Shown here piece after piece: positions 1 to 11,729 of a stretch of DNA of 64,000 nucleotides (the stretch's first letter is position 1; each line of letters begins with the position of its first letter). Origin of the DNA: Rhizophlyctis rosea (Eukaryota > Chytridiomycota > Chytridiomycetes > Rhizophlyctidales > Rhizophlyctidaceae); the NCBI GenBank assembly GCA_027596075.1, contig JADGJC010000087.1, positions 62,001 to 126,000 on the forward strand. Reading direction: 5' to 3'. The translations under genes were made by a program, and so were the position numbers. A model generated the notes under the pieces. It ran no database searches, had not been told where the DNA came from, and saw only the letters and a list, made by a program, of their open reading frames with translations.

Positions 1-3000
1 TCACGTTGTAATTGATGAACAATGGCAGACTCTCCATCAGCTTGTCACGTAACGTCGACAGGAGGAGGTTCACTTGTGAAGAACTCAATCGAAGATACGT
101 CCAGCCGTCTTGGAACAACGGGGAAGAGTGGGATGGACTGGGCGATAGCGAAATGACTTCCAAATAAGCCTTGGACAATTCCAACACAAAGGTGCCGATC
201 TTTTGCAGCAAGCAGGCGTCGAAGGTGTTTGCGGCGACATCGTTGATGAGCGTAGAGATTTGCGCACTCAGCACCTTCTGAGCATGTGGAAGAGGGCGTT
301 ACGAGCCAGGTTCCAGTTGCATAGAAAAGGCAAACCTTACCTCAAAGAATGCATCAAAGGTTTCGGTGGAAGGAGATTGTGTGGATTCCGATCCTGGGTG
401 GGCGAACTCACGCTCAAATGCTTCGGACGAATGGAATACTTCCTATAATACCATATTATGATTTATTTCACACAAAGCTCCGAGTTTGCCTTACTTCATG
501 AGGAAGCCCGTTCGAGTTGTTCAGTCCCGAAGATGGTCCCTCACGTCGCGGCGATTTGACACCATCATGCGTCTTCTGCGATGGCAGTTCTGAAGTGCCG
601 CGTGGGCCTTGAGTCCGAGCTCGTGTGTTCAAAACCTTTTTCTCTTCTTCACAGATGTCCTGAGCGGCCAGAGCCAGACGTTGCAACCCGTACGGCGTTT
701 GCAATTTTTGGATGGAACTCATCACTTGCATGATGTAGTACGGGTGCTGGCGGTGAGTTTCAATCGCCGCAGCTGCACCGTCGTAAATTCGGTCTTTGTA
801 CGTTTCGAAAAGTCTATGAAGAATGAACACGATGTCAAAAAGTGTCGATTGATGGCTGCTGCATGACAAGAACGCTTACCGGAGGTTTGCTTGACTTTCG
901 GTAACAACAACTTCAACTTGGGTCCACTTGTCTCGGCCGGGGGCTTCCTTCAGAGGGCTCTCGGTTCCACCCAAGGAGGTCCGGTCGAAGAATGATGACT
1001 GCGACTTTGCGAATGCTCCATCGTCACTGGGGCAGCTTCGTGTGGTTTGATCCTATTCCAATGACCTTGGTGAGTGAAAGTTCTCATGAAGCATGAGGCA
1101 TAAACCTACCCTTTCCACGTTCATTGAAGTTCCAGACGTGGCATCGGACACCATGTTGCCGTCCTGCCTCCTTGCGGTTTCGCCGCCGTTCAATCGACTT
1201 TGCTTTTCGATCAGGACCCGGCAGTACGTTGCCGATCTCTGAGGCGTCAGTCAGCGACGAGAAATTTTGTGTTAATGGTCTTAACATACGTGGACGTCTT
1301 CAAGCTCCTCAAGCTCATGCTGCAGTTTGTAGATCAAAGATTGCAGACGTTCCCGTTGTTGCTGTGAGGTGCTCGAAACATAGTCGCGTGCCAGCAGGAT
1401 CATGGTGGCTCGGATGTCCTAATACGTGCGTCGAAGTGAGTTCGAGCAACGAAGAAAAGTATGCATGCAAACATAAATACCTTTATTTGTGCCATTGCGC
1501 GCTCATCAAGAGCGGCAACTGCCTCCAATGAAAGCAGACCATCATCTGAAGCTTCCCCATCCACTTTGACATTGGTTTGAGCGGCTTGTTCACTCGAGGG
1601 AGCAGCGGGGCTTTGGTAAACCTTCTGCTCTTTTGAGTTTTGTCGTGTAGTGAGCTGTGCAATGGGCGGATCTTGACTGATGCCGCTGGGACCGCTGTGG
1701 TACTGCGAACCTCCCTGATGTGCTTGCTTCCCACGAAGTCTGCTGCGAAGTAGCGCGAGCCTCTCTCTGAGTGTTGCGTTCAATCGCATGCTGCCTTCAT
1801 ACGATGCTTGCGAGTCGGATTCGTCGTAGCCGAAACGAAGACGATCGGTTTCCGCGATAGAGTCAGTAAGAGATGGAGTTACGGAAGTCCATCGCTGGTT
1901 CGCGGTGTAGGCGGCGGAATCACGTTTTTGCAAGGCAACAGAAGCAGCGCCGAGTCGTCCCAGGAGTGGCTCAACGAAGTCCGGATTGGTCCGAGCGGGA
2001 GATGCTTCCTTTCTGATTTCTCCTCTCGAGCGAGGACGTGAGTGAACGAAGTCCTTTTGCTGTTGCTCCAGGTCGTCCAAGTGAGCCGCCATCCCGGCCA
2101 AGTCGTCGTCCATAGACGTAAGAATCTCCTTGTTTTGATCCAATGTTTGGGCACCTGTTTTGGACTGAGATGTTACCTTCTGCTCCATCCCAACCCTCAT
2201 TGTCCGTAGCCGTTGCGCCGCTTGATGTAGATGCGCCAGCTGCTGATGTTGCTTTCTCAATTTCTCCACCACAGCATCCCAATCTTTTCCTTCGGAAAGA
2301 GATTCTGTCACGAGAGACTGCTCTTCGGTCATTTGTCGGAGCATCGCAACTTGAGCTTTGAGGAATTCCAACTCCGTCAGGCGGATGTTCATGGTATCCA
2401 TCAGTTCGTTTTCTCGAGCACGTCCTGCTGACGATGTGCCGTTGTCTTTGGGCTCGTCGTTCTGCGATGAGGGTGGTGGTATTGTGGACGCCGATGGATG
2501 ATTGGCAGTGGGCTCATCCGGAAAATAGCTGGAGGGTACCTTTCGAGGAGAATCTTTGACGAGAACCCAGGACGTGGGCGTAGCAGAGCTTTCCGAACGG
2601 CCTTTTGTATCCTTGGTTTGTGCTCTTGCTTCGCGTCCGTACTTGAGCAGATCGCGCGCATTGTTCAAGAACTCGGCCAGATCGCTCGCATCGGGTCCTG
2701 TGGCCAGTTCTTGTATGCACTCGCCCAAATTTTCGAGCACTGCTTCATCGTCACTATGCTTTCCCGTCAGAGAATGTTGAGTTACAGCAACATCGTAGTC
2801 TCATTACTTCTCAATTGCAGTAATAATGTTGTTCCTCAAATAGTCCAACAGATACCGCTTCCTGAGAGCGATCAATATTAAGAGATGTCCGGTGGGAACG
2901 GTGTCAAGATCATTGCATACCTCTCAATCTCCATGAGCTTCGCACGTGTGATCCTCACGTCCTCCAATTGACCAGCGTTTTCCTTCCTCATCGTCAGAAG

Positions 3001-3425
3001 CGGCTCCAAATCATGCTGGAACGACGTGCTGGTGTCGGGGTTGATCAAGGTCATTTCGTTCTCGTCGCCAACAAAGCCGTTTGCGTCGTCTTTGGAGTCA
3101 CTTCCGTCCGGCGTTGATGGTACAAACTCAGGCGCGCTCAAATCTAGTTGAGGTTCTTCTTCTTCCTGAGACGAGGCGGACGCTTGTGTGGTGTAGTGCG
3201 AAGTGGGTGTGACTTGAGCGGATGGTAGACCGCCATTGTTGTATTGTAATTGCTCAGGCAACGATCCTGTTTGATCGATGAGCGAGACTGATTGAATCAT
3301 TCAGTTCACAACATTCCGTTACCAGTTGTCTTCTGATATTGATGCAAAGGAGCCGGTATACTGTCCGGGTCCATATTGGTGTCCACGTACTCGTATTCGG
3401 CCGGAGTAAGAGCAGGACGAAGCAT
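1..3425 (-). CDS. PCM1-like coiled-coil centriolar satellite protein (partial, cut by left edge)
   Basis: Minus-strand multi-exon gene whose 3' end lies beyond position 1. I place the start at the ATG at 3425 (MLRPALTPAEYEYVDT), followed by a very short intron and an acidic segment at 3300-2890. The main exon (2740-1480) is a long hydrophilic coiled coil rich in Gln, Glu and Leu. Smaller exons follow near 1380-1290, 1240-1110 and 840-610, and an open exon runs from 270 to the edge. The C-terminal part contains a conserved-looking block with HPYYIMQVMSSIQKLQ and LQRLALAAQDI, which recalls the C-terminal domain of pericentriolar material 1. PCM1 scaffolds centriolar satellites around basal bodies, which fits a flagellated fungus. 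The family call rests on my reading of the C-terminal block; the central coiled coil alone would not support it. Confidence 0.55.
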
Positions 3426-3741
3426 TGCGTGATGTGAACGGAGCCAGATATGGTACTAGCTTGGTGGGACTTTGGTAAAAGTGTCGCAGATCTAGTTGAG
3501 CATCTACGCGTGGGAAACAGATCTGGAGGAACGCGAAGGAGGGAAACAGGATGGGCATCATTTATTTTGGAAATGCGGCACAGTCAAATGAGCAGAGGGA
3601 TTGGTCTGAACGCGCGGACAACTAGTTGATCAGCAGAGAAATCACGCGGCCTCATTTCCACGATGACGTTTCTAAGTGGGCCTTCTCCTATCACATAAGT
3701 CACCTAGTTCATCTGAACAACTCTCGACACTCTGAGACAAT
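3426..3741. promoter_or_regulatory. shared upstream region of two divergent genes
   Basis: About 316 bp separates the start of the PCM1-like gene (minus) from the start of the thioesterase gene (plus), so both promoters must lie here. I see no sharp motif beyond AT-rich patches. An open frame in the minus direction starting at 3561 overlaps this space, but its composition is poor and I treat it as non-coding. Confidence 0.4.
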
Positions 3742-4594
3742 ATGAACGCCTTAACAACAAAAGGCGTGGGTCTGAGACCCCTACTGCGGTCTGTCCCTCG
3801 CTCTCCTCACGATTCTGCCCTAAGCCGCTCCTTCATCACCACCTCGCCTGCCGCATACAATGCCACTGGCATTTCCGCAGGCTTGCCGAAACCCGCACTA
3901 GTCAAGGAAACGCTGCCGGACTCCGTAAAGAACCTTATCAAAGGATACCCTTCCCTGATCAGTATTCCAGTTCAATGGGGCGATCAAGATGTTGGTTTCA
4001 GAATTCGCAACCTCTTTTCGTCCGCGGGAATAGTTTATTAAACCTTCCTCTGCAGGCATACGGACACGTCAATAATGTCGCTTACTTCCGATACTTTGAG
4101 AGCGGCAGTGAGCACCTTCGATGTTGCATCGCTTATGGTGGCTTTAACAAACAATTTGCCTCTCTGTAGGAATCGCATATTTTGACCAAATCATCGGTCC
4201 ACATTTGAGCGCGAAAGCGTATAAGGTTCATCGCGTTGTCTGCCTGCTGTTCTAGGTATTTCACTCCCACCAACCATGACCGCTTTCACAGGAGTTCATT
4301 ACTGCAAAGGGCGTCGGACCCATCCTAAAATCAGCATCACTGAAGTACCGCAGCCCTGTTACCTATCCAGACACCTTGACTTTAGCTGTCAAAGTTCCAG
4401 TAGCTTCGGTTGGGCGGGACCGCTTTGCACAGCAATTCATTGCTGTAAGCCATTCGCAAGAACGAATCGTAGCTGAAGGAGAATGTCAAGTAGTGACGTT
4501 TGACTATCGTACGGGAAAGAAAGCCGATATACCTAAAGAAGTGATCGATGCATTCATGGAAGCAGATGGGGCCCAGCAAGAAGGAAACAAATGA
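3742..4594 (+). CDS. hot-dog fold acyl-CoA thioesterase, probably mitochondrial
   Basis: Four exons, 3742-3990, 4056-4107, 4170-4225 and 4292-4594, keep frame throughout and encode 219 residues. After a basic, Ser/Arg-rich N-terminus without acidic residues (about 40 residues, typical of a mitochondrial presequence) comes a single hot-dog domain. It has the motif VQWGDQDAYGHVNNVAYFRY, in which the Asp-Ala/Gly-His-Val-Asn core is the active-site region of 4-hydroxybenzoyl-CoA thioesterase/YbgC-like enzymes. These hydrolyse acyl-CoA thioesters. A later segment, GVGPILKSASLKYRSPVTY, matches the second half of the fold. The substrate cannot be read from sequence. The gene is divergent from the PCM1-like gene and convergent with Cdc42. 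Confidence 0.85.
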
Positions 4595-4814
4595 CGTCCT
4601 GTTGGAATCCATTCCCCCAACATATGCATACAAAGATAGAATATTTTTATACTTCATCAGACTGGAAAATAAGCTTCAGGTCTTCACACCCAAACAACCC
4701 ACGGATTCAAATGAACCCCGCGGACTAGATCCCACAACAGCTTCCCGAGCAAACCACCTAGACGTTCGCTAAAAGCCAAACTACCCGAACCAAACTTTCC
4801 CCCCGACCCTAACT

Positions 4815-6129
<1,315 letters not shown>

Positions 6130-6697
6130 GCCAATGTGAGGCTTCAAGACAATCGGGGAGGCGCAGGCGGGGTAAGCCACAGGAGGCTAATCATACCCAG
6201 CCACAACAAGTGGCCCTCATCAGCCTGGTCAAGCCCACAAGCCCATGGGCGCGACCTCAACACCACATTCAATCAGGGTCTCTTGAATACTAGTTGACAT
6301 TGCAATATGCAGACGGTTGTACTATTCCGCGCAAAGCTGTTGGTAAAGTGCACCAAAAGTGAAATGTGAGGGAAGCACATCCTCACGGGTTGCTCATACC
6401 TACCCTAGAGCATTTTCACAAGTTGGATCATGTGTACCACTGTGGCGCCATTGGGCCGCAAGACTTGGCGTTTGACAGTTTGTCCAAGTTTGTCCGGGAC
6501 CCGCTGACCTTGCTCAACCATCGCGGAGTCAGTGACTTGGCTTACACCACTTCCCTTTGAACCGCAACGATGGGCTGCGCTTTGAGTTTATACAAAAACC
6601 GCAGAAACCAGCAAATCCCCCAGGGAAAAGACTGTTCCGTAGACATCGACCCTCCTGTCCAGCGCTCTTTTAAGTCCTAACATCTACACCACAAAAA
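6130..6697. other. intergenic, upstream of SGNH hydrolase
   Basis: About 570 bp with only short open frames of poor composition. The last 100 bp are A- and C-rich and precede the ATG at 6698 (ACAAAAAATG), a favourable fungal start context. No RNA gene or repeat seen. Confidence 0.5.
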
Positions 6698-7360
6698 ATG
6701 ACTGAGCCCGAACCACCCGCCTCCTTCAATGTCCTGTGTTTGGGAGACTCACTCACAGAAGGCTACACATGGCACGGCACCAAATTCTGCCCATACACAA
6801 AGACCTTGACCTCCCTCCTCACCTCCACCCTCACAAACGAAACCATCGAAGTCTGCAACGAAGGCGTCTCGGGCGATAAAGTCACCGGCCCCTTCATGAA
6901 GCAACGCCTCCAACACGCCATCCTCGCAGCCCAAATTGCCGGCTTCCAATACGACTGGATCATTATCCTAGCCGGCATAAACGACATGTGGTTCTCAAAC
7001 GGTGCAATCACCGAAATCTACGCCAAACTCAACGAACTCCAAACAATCGCCGCGGATAACGGGAAGAAAGTGCTGGTTATGAATCTGATGGAGATAGCTC
7101 AGGATAAAAAAGATGCCAAGTTCCGTCAGAGGATAGACGAATTCAACCGGGCAGTGGAATGGGGGGTGACGGAAGGCGGACGGGAGAACGTTTGGTTCTT
7201 GGACATTCGTAAGGCACTACCCCAGCATAGCTTGAAGGAGAAGGAGCGAAAGGAGTTGTGGGATGATGATGTACATCTTACGTGCAAGGGATATGTCAAG
7301 ATGGGCACTATCATCTTCGATAGGATAAAAGCCATAGGCTTAGGTGGGCAAAGTTCGTAG
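6698..7360 (+). CDS. SGNH/GDSL-family hydrolase
   Basis: An intronless gene of 220 residues. The four SGNH blocks are visible. Block I is GDSLTEG with nucleophile Ser18, block II is NEGVSGD with the oxyanion Gly, and block III is GINDMW with the oxyanion Asn. Block V is DDVHLT, with catalytic Asp190 and His193. Length and layout match small single-domain SGNH esterases that cleave ester bonds in lipids or acetylated carbohydrates. There is no signal peptide or membrane segment, so a cytosolic esterase is likely. The coding part is C-rich at wobble positions in its first half, unlike the flanks. The substrate is unknown. Confidence 0.92.
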   Translation: MTEPEPPASFNVLCLGDSLTEGYTWHGTKFCPYTKTLTSLLTSTLTNETIEVCNEGVSGDKVTGPFMKQRLQHAILAAQIAGFQYDWIIILAGINDMWFSNGAITEIYAKLNELQTIAADNGKKVLVMNLMEIAQDKKDAKFRQRIDEFNRAVEWGVTEGGRENVWFLDIRKALPQHSLKEKERKELWDDDVHLTCKGYVKMGTIIFDRIKAIGLGGQSS

Positions 7361-7908
7361 ACTCTTTGTAATGGCGCCCCCAGCTTTGTGCTGCTTGTAC
7401 ATAACCCGCCTGGTGCCCAGTTGATTTTAATGTCATCCCTGTAAGTCGTGGTTGCCCTGCTGCGCCATGCTCACTTAAAAACTTTCGAATTATTATAGAG
7501 TCTGGCAAAAGAGGACGCACATGGGCACCTTGTGACATTTTGCTCAAATAAACTCTGGACGATTCACAAAAAGGGTCACAACCATTACCCCCCTATACTA
7601 GCTGAGAGGTATCCGGGTACCAGCTCACCAACAACCCCAGTGCATGAATCGCTTCGACCATTCAGTCTTATTGCCTGGAATGAGAAACTTATGGTCTGGG
7701 GCGCAGAAGGTACCTTGGCATGAAGGGAAACTTGACGCTTTGTATCTAGAAATAGCAGTTTTATCTTCTTCGTCAAAATCAGTAATGGAGCAAACAGTAG
7801 GATGCGTTAAATGGACGGAATGTACCTACGGCTGGCCCTGATTAAGGAGAACACCACAGTCCATTGTGCATTGCGCGGTCAAAACATCATGCTTGCATTG
7901 AATAGTTG
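7361..7908. other. intergenic between convergent genes
   Basis: About 550 bp between the SGNH hydrolase (plus) and the Rho-like GTPase (minus). Short overlapping open frames occur on both strands, but none has credible composition or splice support. Both 3' untranslated regions and terminators must lie here. Confidence 0.5.
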
Positions 7909-8710
7909 CTAAGCAACTACACTTCTTTCATTGCCTCCATTCCCACCCGCCGCATTATAGAATAACGCAGGCATTGGTGCCTCCAGGTTGCCCCGCACCA
8001 CCAATTCAAACACATCTTTCACCCCGATGCCAGCTTTTGCACTGCACTCCGCATAAGCATCCGCCCTGATGGACTTGGCCATAAGGAATCCATCTTCCGA
8101 TGACACTAGATCACACCGCTCTGCAGGTTGACTGCAAGGGCAATAGCAAGATCAGTGGATGTCTTGTACTCAGCAATAATGAAGTGCCTGAGTACTAACC
8201 TTGCACCATGAGGCCACCCAAATACGTTGTCCTTCAAGTCCCCTTTTAAACCCACCAAGAAAACCGACGCCTTAGGATTGAATTGGCGAAACTCAGGCAG
8301 CCACAACGTCTCCGCATTCTGCAATGACTCCGGCCTGTCAAACGAGAAACAGATAAAACAGACATCTGCACTGGGATAAGATAGTGGCCGTAGTCGGTCA
8401 TAGTCAGTGTTTGACTGAGTGTCCCATATGTAGATTTCGTAGTCTACACCGTCACTGGTGATATCATAAGGGGAGTTGTCCAGTGTACACTGATACAGCA
8501 TGTAAGGGTCATGAGGGAAGGTGCCACGGATGCAAGTGATGTAGAGGTGGGTTTTGCCGACTCCGCTGTCGCCGATGAGAACGACTATTCTGCGTGGGGG
8601 CTGTGCGGGAGGGGTCAGCAAAGGGTCCTTTATTTGGACCAAAATCAGTGGTACATAATGCTCACGGAGTTCTTTTTGCGACTTCGGAAGTTGAAAGGCC
8701 ACCACTTCAT
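7909..8710 (-). CDS. divergent Rho-like small GTPase without prenylation cysteine
   Basis: Three exons (8710-8666, 8600-8200, 8131-7909) keep frame and encode 222 residues. The start is MKWWPFNFRSRKKNS, an amphipathic basic head. The P-loop GDSGVGKT is intact. The switch II region reads [22 protein letters not shown], clearly Rho-like, but the usual DTAGQ is replaced by DTQSN, so the catalytic Gln61 equivalent is absent. G4 is degenerate (GLKGDL) and G5 is ECSAKAG. The protein ends in NERSVVA with no CaaX cysteine. The aromatic basic N-terminus may replace the lipid anchor. The sequence suggests a slow-hydrolysing or constitutively GTP-bound switch; that is inference. Confidence 0.8.
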
Positions 8711-8949
8711 GATTGTGTTAGAATGCTGTGTTGATTTGTGTGTGGAGAAGGGAGAAGAGGAAGCAGAAACGATGAAGAGGGTGAGTGGGAGGCGGAGCTG
8801 CGGAGCATCCGGCTTTGCCTTTGTGTCACCCAGAGCGGATCGCGTCCCAAACACTCGGACATGTGAAGGCATGAAGGAAAAGCCCTCAAGTTCCCCCAGG
8901 CAATTCCCTTCTCCCACTCATTGAAATTACCGGAACTCACAATAGCATC

Positions 8950-10146
8950 CATTACCGGCGACGTTCTCAGGCTAGCGCTCTTCATCAAAGCAGGAACAGA
9001 CGTGAAAATGGCAAACGACAAAGCTCGCATCCTCTAATTCCTCCTTTCAGAGCGCATCGAGACCCTCCTCCCTGACTTCCCTGACTTCCCTGACCTCAAC
9101 ACCTTGTCGCAAAGGCCTACACCCTTGGACGGCGACGGACCGCTCTATGCCGCCTTTTCTCACCTCAACACTTTGCTGAAAGAGACCATCGATCTTCTTA
9201 CCAAGCAGTCTCGAAATTGGCTTTCAGAAGGTCATGACGAGTCAGGTGGATGATGTTGAGCTGAGGGTGCTTGAAAGACGGTTGATCGAACTGATTGCCC
9301 AGCTGCGTTTGGCCGTTTCGGTGGAAATATGTGCACGGCCAGGATGAGACATTTACAGCAGCTCAATGGGTTTGTTTACATGTATCATTTTCAGTTCTTC
9401 AGTCATATCAGAGACACCTCCAAATCAGCAACATCAGCAATCAAACATAGCATCCAAAACATGGTCGAAGTCGCAACTGACCGCCCACCAGATACAGGAT
9501 CGATTACTTCCAAGATTCTTTGACTGCATCTCTGAATCCCCCTCATTCAATTTCTCTCTCAGCAAAGTTGGACGACGCCATGACAGCGTTGGACACATTG
9601 GAAACAACAATTGTCTTCAAAGCAAATGCGTGGTTCAGGACATTGCCGCAGGGCGACGAAATGGACGAATTGAGCTTCAATATTGAGGTCCAAACAGATA
9701 CGGAACCGGAAACTCGGTCGGTTGACCATGGCCAGGATTGACCAATATTGCCCCCGCCGTTCGTCTATCAGCCAGATCCCATCGCCACGTAAACCCCGCC
9801 ATTAGACAAAGAACCACCCCACTTCACTACATCACCACCAGCACTCATCCCACTATTGCCGTACACCCCTTCCCCACTCCCATACAACCCTGCACCAAAT
9901 TCCACACCATACACACCGCCCAATCCCTACGCTCCATACCGTCCATTCATTCCAGTGCAACCTCATCTGGTATATCCATCATCAGCCGGACGCATGTGTG
10001 ATGGCCGCTACGGCCACATTGCTCGGCATATGCGGCGATACGTTGGTACTGCGTGCCTGGAGTGTGGTTTGTGTGGTAGTTGTGTGCCGAGGAGTTCGTA
10101 TATCCATCCAGGGCACGTGGTGATTTCAATCAGGGGTGGGGAGTGA
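8950..10146 (+). pseudogene. decayed gene with an ankyrin-like fragment and a proline-rich tail
   Basis: Coding-like segments lie in different plus frames, separated by stops or shifts. At about 8943-9032 a segment reads ITGDVLRLALFIKAGTDVKM, an ankyrin-type helix pair. At 9050-9250 follows LYAAFSHLNTLLKETIDLL. At 9225-9330 another frame gives VDDVELRVLERRLIELIAQL. At 9540-9735 there is KLDDAMTALDTLETTIVF, and at 9850-9990 a Pro/Tyr-rich stretch (NPAPNSTPYTPPNPYAPYRP). I could not connect them with GT..AG introns without in-frame stops. A frameshifted pseudogene, or a gene with a structure I failed to solve, are both possible. A short direct repeat of ttccctgac lies at 9078-9100. Confidence 0.4.
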
Positions 10147-10515
10147 AGTAGTGTTTGTGGGGTTGTGTTTTTGGATAGCATGGACTAGAAGAATTTTGTG
10201 GCATAGCGATAGTGGTGTTGTTTACTTGAGACTTTTGTAGCATGCTAAATTGAATTAGTTCACTTTTCGATCCCCTTGATAAGGCGGAACATTGTTAAAC
10301 ACTCATGCACTCAATCATTTTCGATTGAGACTGGCGTTGATTTGAACACTGCTTGGCAATTGCGGGCGACGTTTGCGAGCTTTTTCCAATATTGCTCAAA
10401 GGTGAGTTTGGGGAATGGTTTAATGGCCACACTCCCTATTCAGGGCTTATCACCGTACATGTGATGTATGATTTCATAACGATAGCCGGATAAATGGTGG
10501 ACAAATCAAATAGCA
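10147..10515. other. non-coding flank of repeat elements
   Basis: Between the decayed gene and the first inverted-end element. No credible open frame, no RNA gene recognised. Confidence 0.4.
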
Positions 10516-10606
10516 CAGTTTACAGGGTCAGGCCTCGGCTTCCAACTCTGTGATAGTCACATTATCACGTGGATGGAGGGATGAATGCCTGCTACTGTAA
10601 ACGGCG
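10516..10606. repeat. inverted-end element, copy 1
   Basis: A 91-bp unit starts with CAGTTTACAGGGTCAGGCC and ends with GCCTGCTACTGTAAACGGCG. The two ends are imperfect reverse complements (GTTTACAG against CTGTAAAC, plus partial pairing of the next ten bases), so the unit could fold into a hairpin. The interior is unrelated to the other copies except near the ends. Confidence 0.7.
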
Positions 10607-10726
10607 CACAAGTAGGAAGTTTCTTATGTTCAAGCAGGGTGAAGTTCTCAATTCGGTACAAACAATGGATATGAAGGATAAAAGTTGCCTCAGATGCAAT
10701 CAAAAAAATAGACGAAAACGAAAGTG

Positions 10727-10817
10727 CAGTTTACAGGCCAGACAACTGGCCATCGGTAGCACTGTCCCAAAGACTGCTCCAACACTTGGCGAGGATTGCC
10801 TGCGACTGTAAACGGCG
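10727..10817. repeat. inverted-end element, copy 2
   Basis: A 91-bp unit that starts with CAGTTTACAGGCCAG and ends with TGCCTGCGACTGTAAACGGCG. It has the same ends, length and orientation as copy 1, and a different interior. Confidence 0.7.
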
Positions 10818-10863
10818 CCAAAATGAAGAAGTATCACAACAGTTGAAAGAAACACAAGAAAAA

Positions 10864-10953
10864 CGCGGTTTACAGGTCAGGCCACCAGCCAGTATGGATG
10901 CACTCACTGAATGCAACAGTATTGGCGGGGCTGCCTGCGACTGTAAACGGCGG
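10864..10953. repeat. inverted-end element, copy 3
   Basis: A unit of about 90 bp that starts with CGCGGTTTACAGGTCAGGCC and ends with CTGCCTGCGACTGTAAACGGCG. It has the best end-to-end complementarity of the three copies. An open frame running through copies 2 and 3 encodes ACDCKRR twice only because the repeat end is translated twice; I do not regard it as a gene. Confidence 0.7.
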
Positions 10954-11729
10954 GATCTGGCAATGTGTTGCCTGCGAATGGGATGTGGGGAAGATGTAGA
11001 ATCTGAACATCGAATGCGGGGGGGCCAAGGGCTTTTATATCCTGTGGGAGAGAACCCAAGAGAAGCGGATGGAAGGTATCATGCGCTTACCTGATAGATT
11101 TTCATCGTTTGCGTTCATCGGATTTTCATTTTGATGAGTCCTGTTTCGTCAGCAATTCATTTGTGGGCTCATCAATCAGTGATTACATCAGTTGGAGGCA
11201 CAGTCGGGCTGAACCTGAATCGATCATCCCTCTTCTCCGCATTTTCAGGGTCACAACACGCATGGAGTTTTGTGGTATTTATCTTTCCCAAACAACTCCA
11301 CTGAAGAGCCTTTGATTCAACAACTTTGACCCTCCATTTTGCAGCTTAGTTCAGCGATCTATTGACGTCCACCATGTCCGATACATCCGTTCGCCAATCT
11401 AGGGGTTTCCTAACATTGCACCATGGTGAATCCGTGACCCTAAGCCTCGACACATTCACCAGCCCCATGACGATCGATTAGGGTACCAAGCACCTACATC
11501 ATAGGTGCATTGAAAGACACGAGCCGACACGTGGGTAGGCTCAATTCGACAGATTTAGAGAGGCCCCGAAACATGCTTTATAGTCTTCTAATGTTGCTAT
11601 TTTAAACGCTTTGTTGTTCCAATTCATGATTTTGATATACCCTTCGTCGATACTCTCTTTTCAGTCGAACTCGAGGTCGCTGACGCTGGCTGGAACAGCA
11701 AAAGTCAATCATCATCCTTTCGAAACAAC
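10954..11729. other. intergenic upstream of the TmcB-like gene
   Basis: About 780 bp without a convincing gene. It is fairly AT-rich toward the downstream gene, with TTTATAGTC near 11577 as a weak TATA-like element. Possible 5' untranslated sequence or an unrecognised first exon of the next gene. Confidence 0.4.

Noticed and set aside
3319..3561. Minus-strand open frame starting MMPILFPSFAF
   Set aside because: It overlaps a much more coding-like frame starting at 3425 (MLRPALTPAEYEY) that joins the downstream exons of the PCM1-like gene.
10786..11094. Plus-strand frame with ACDCKRR repeated twice
   Set aside because: The repeated peptide is simply the translation of the ends of two inverted-end elements; the rest lacks coding character.
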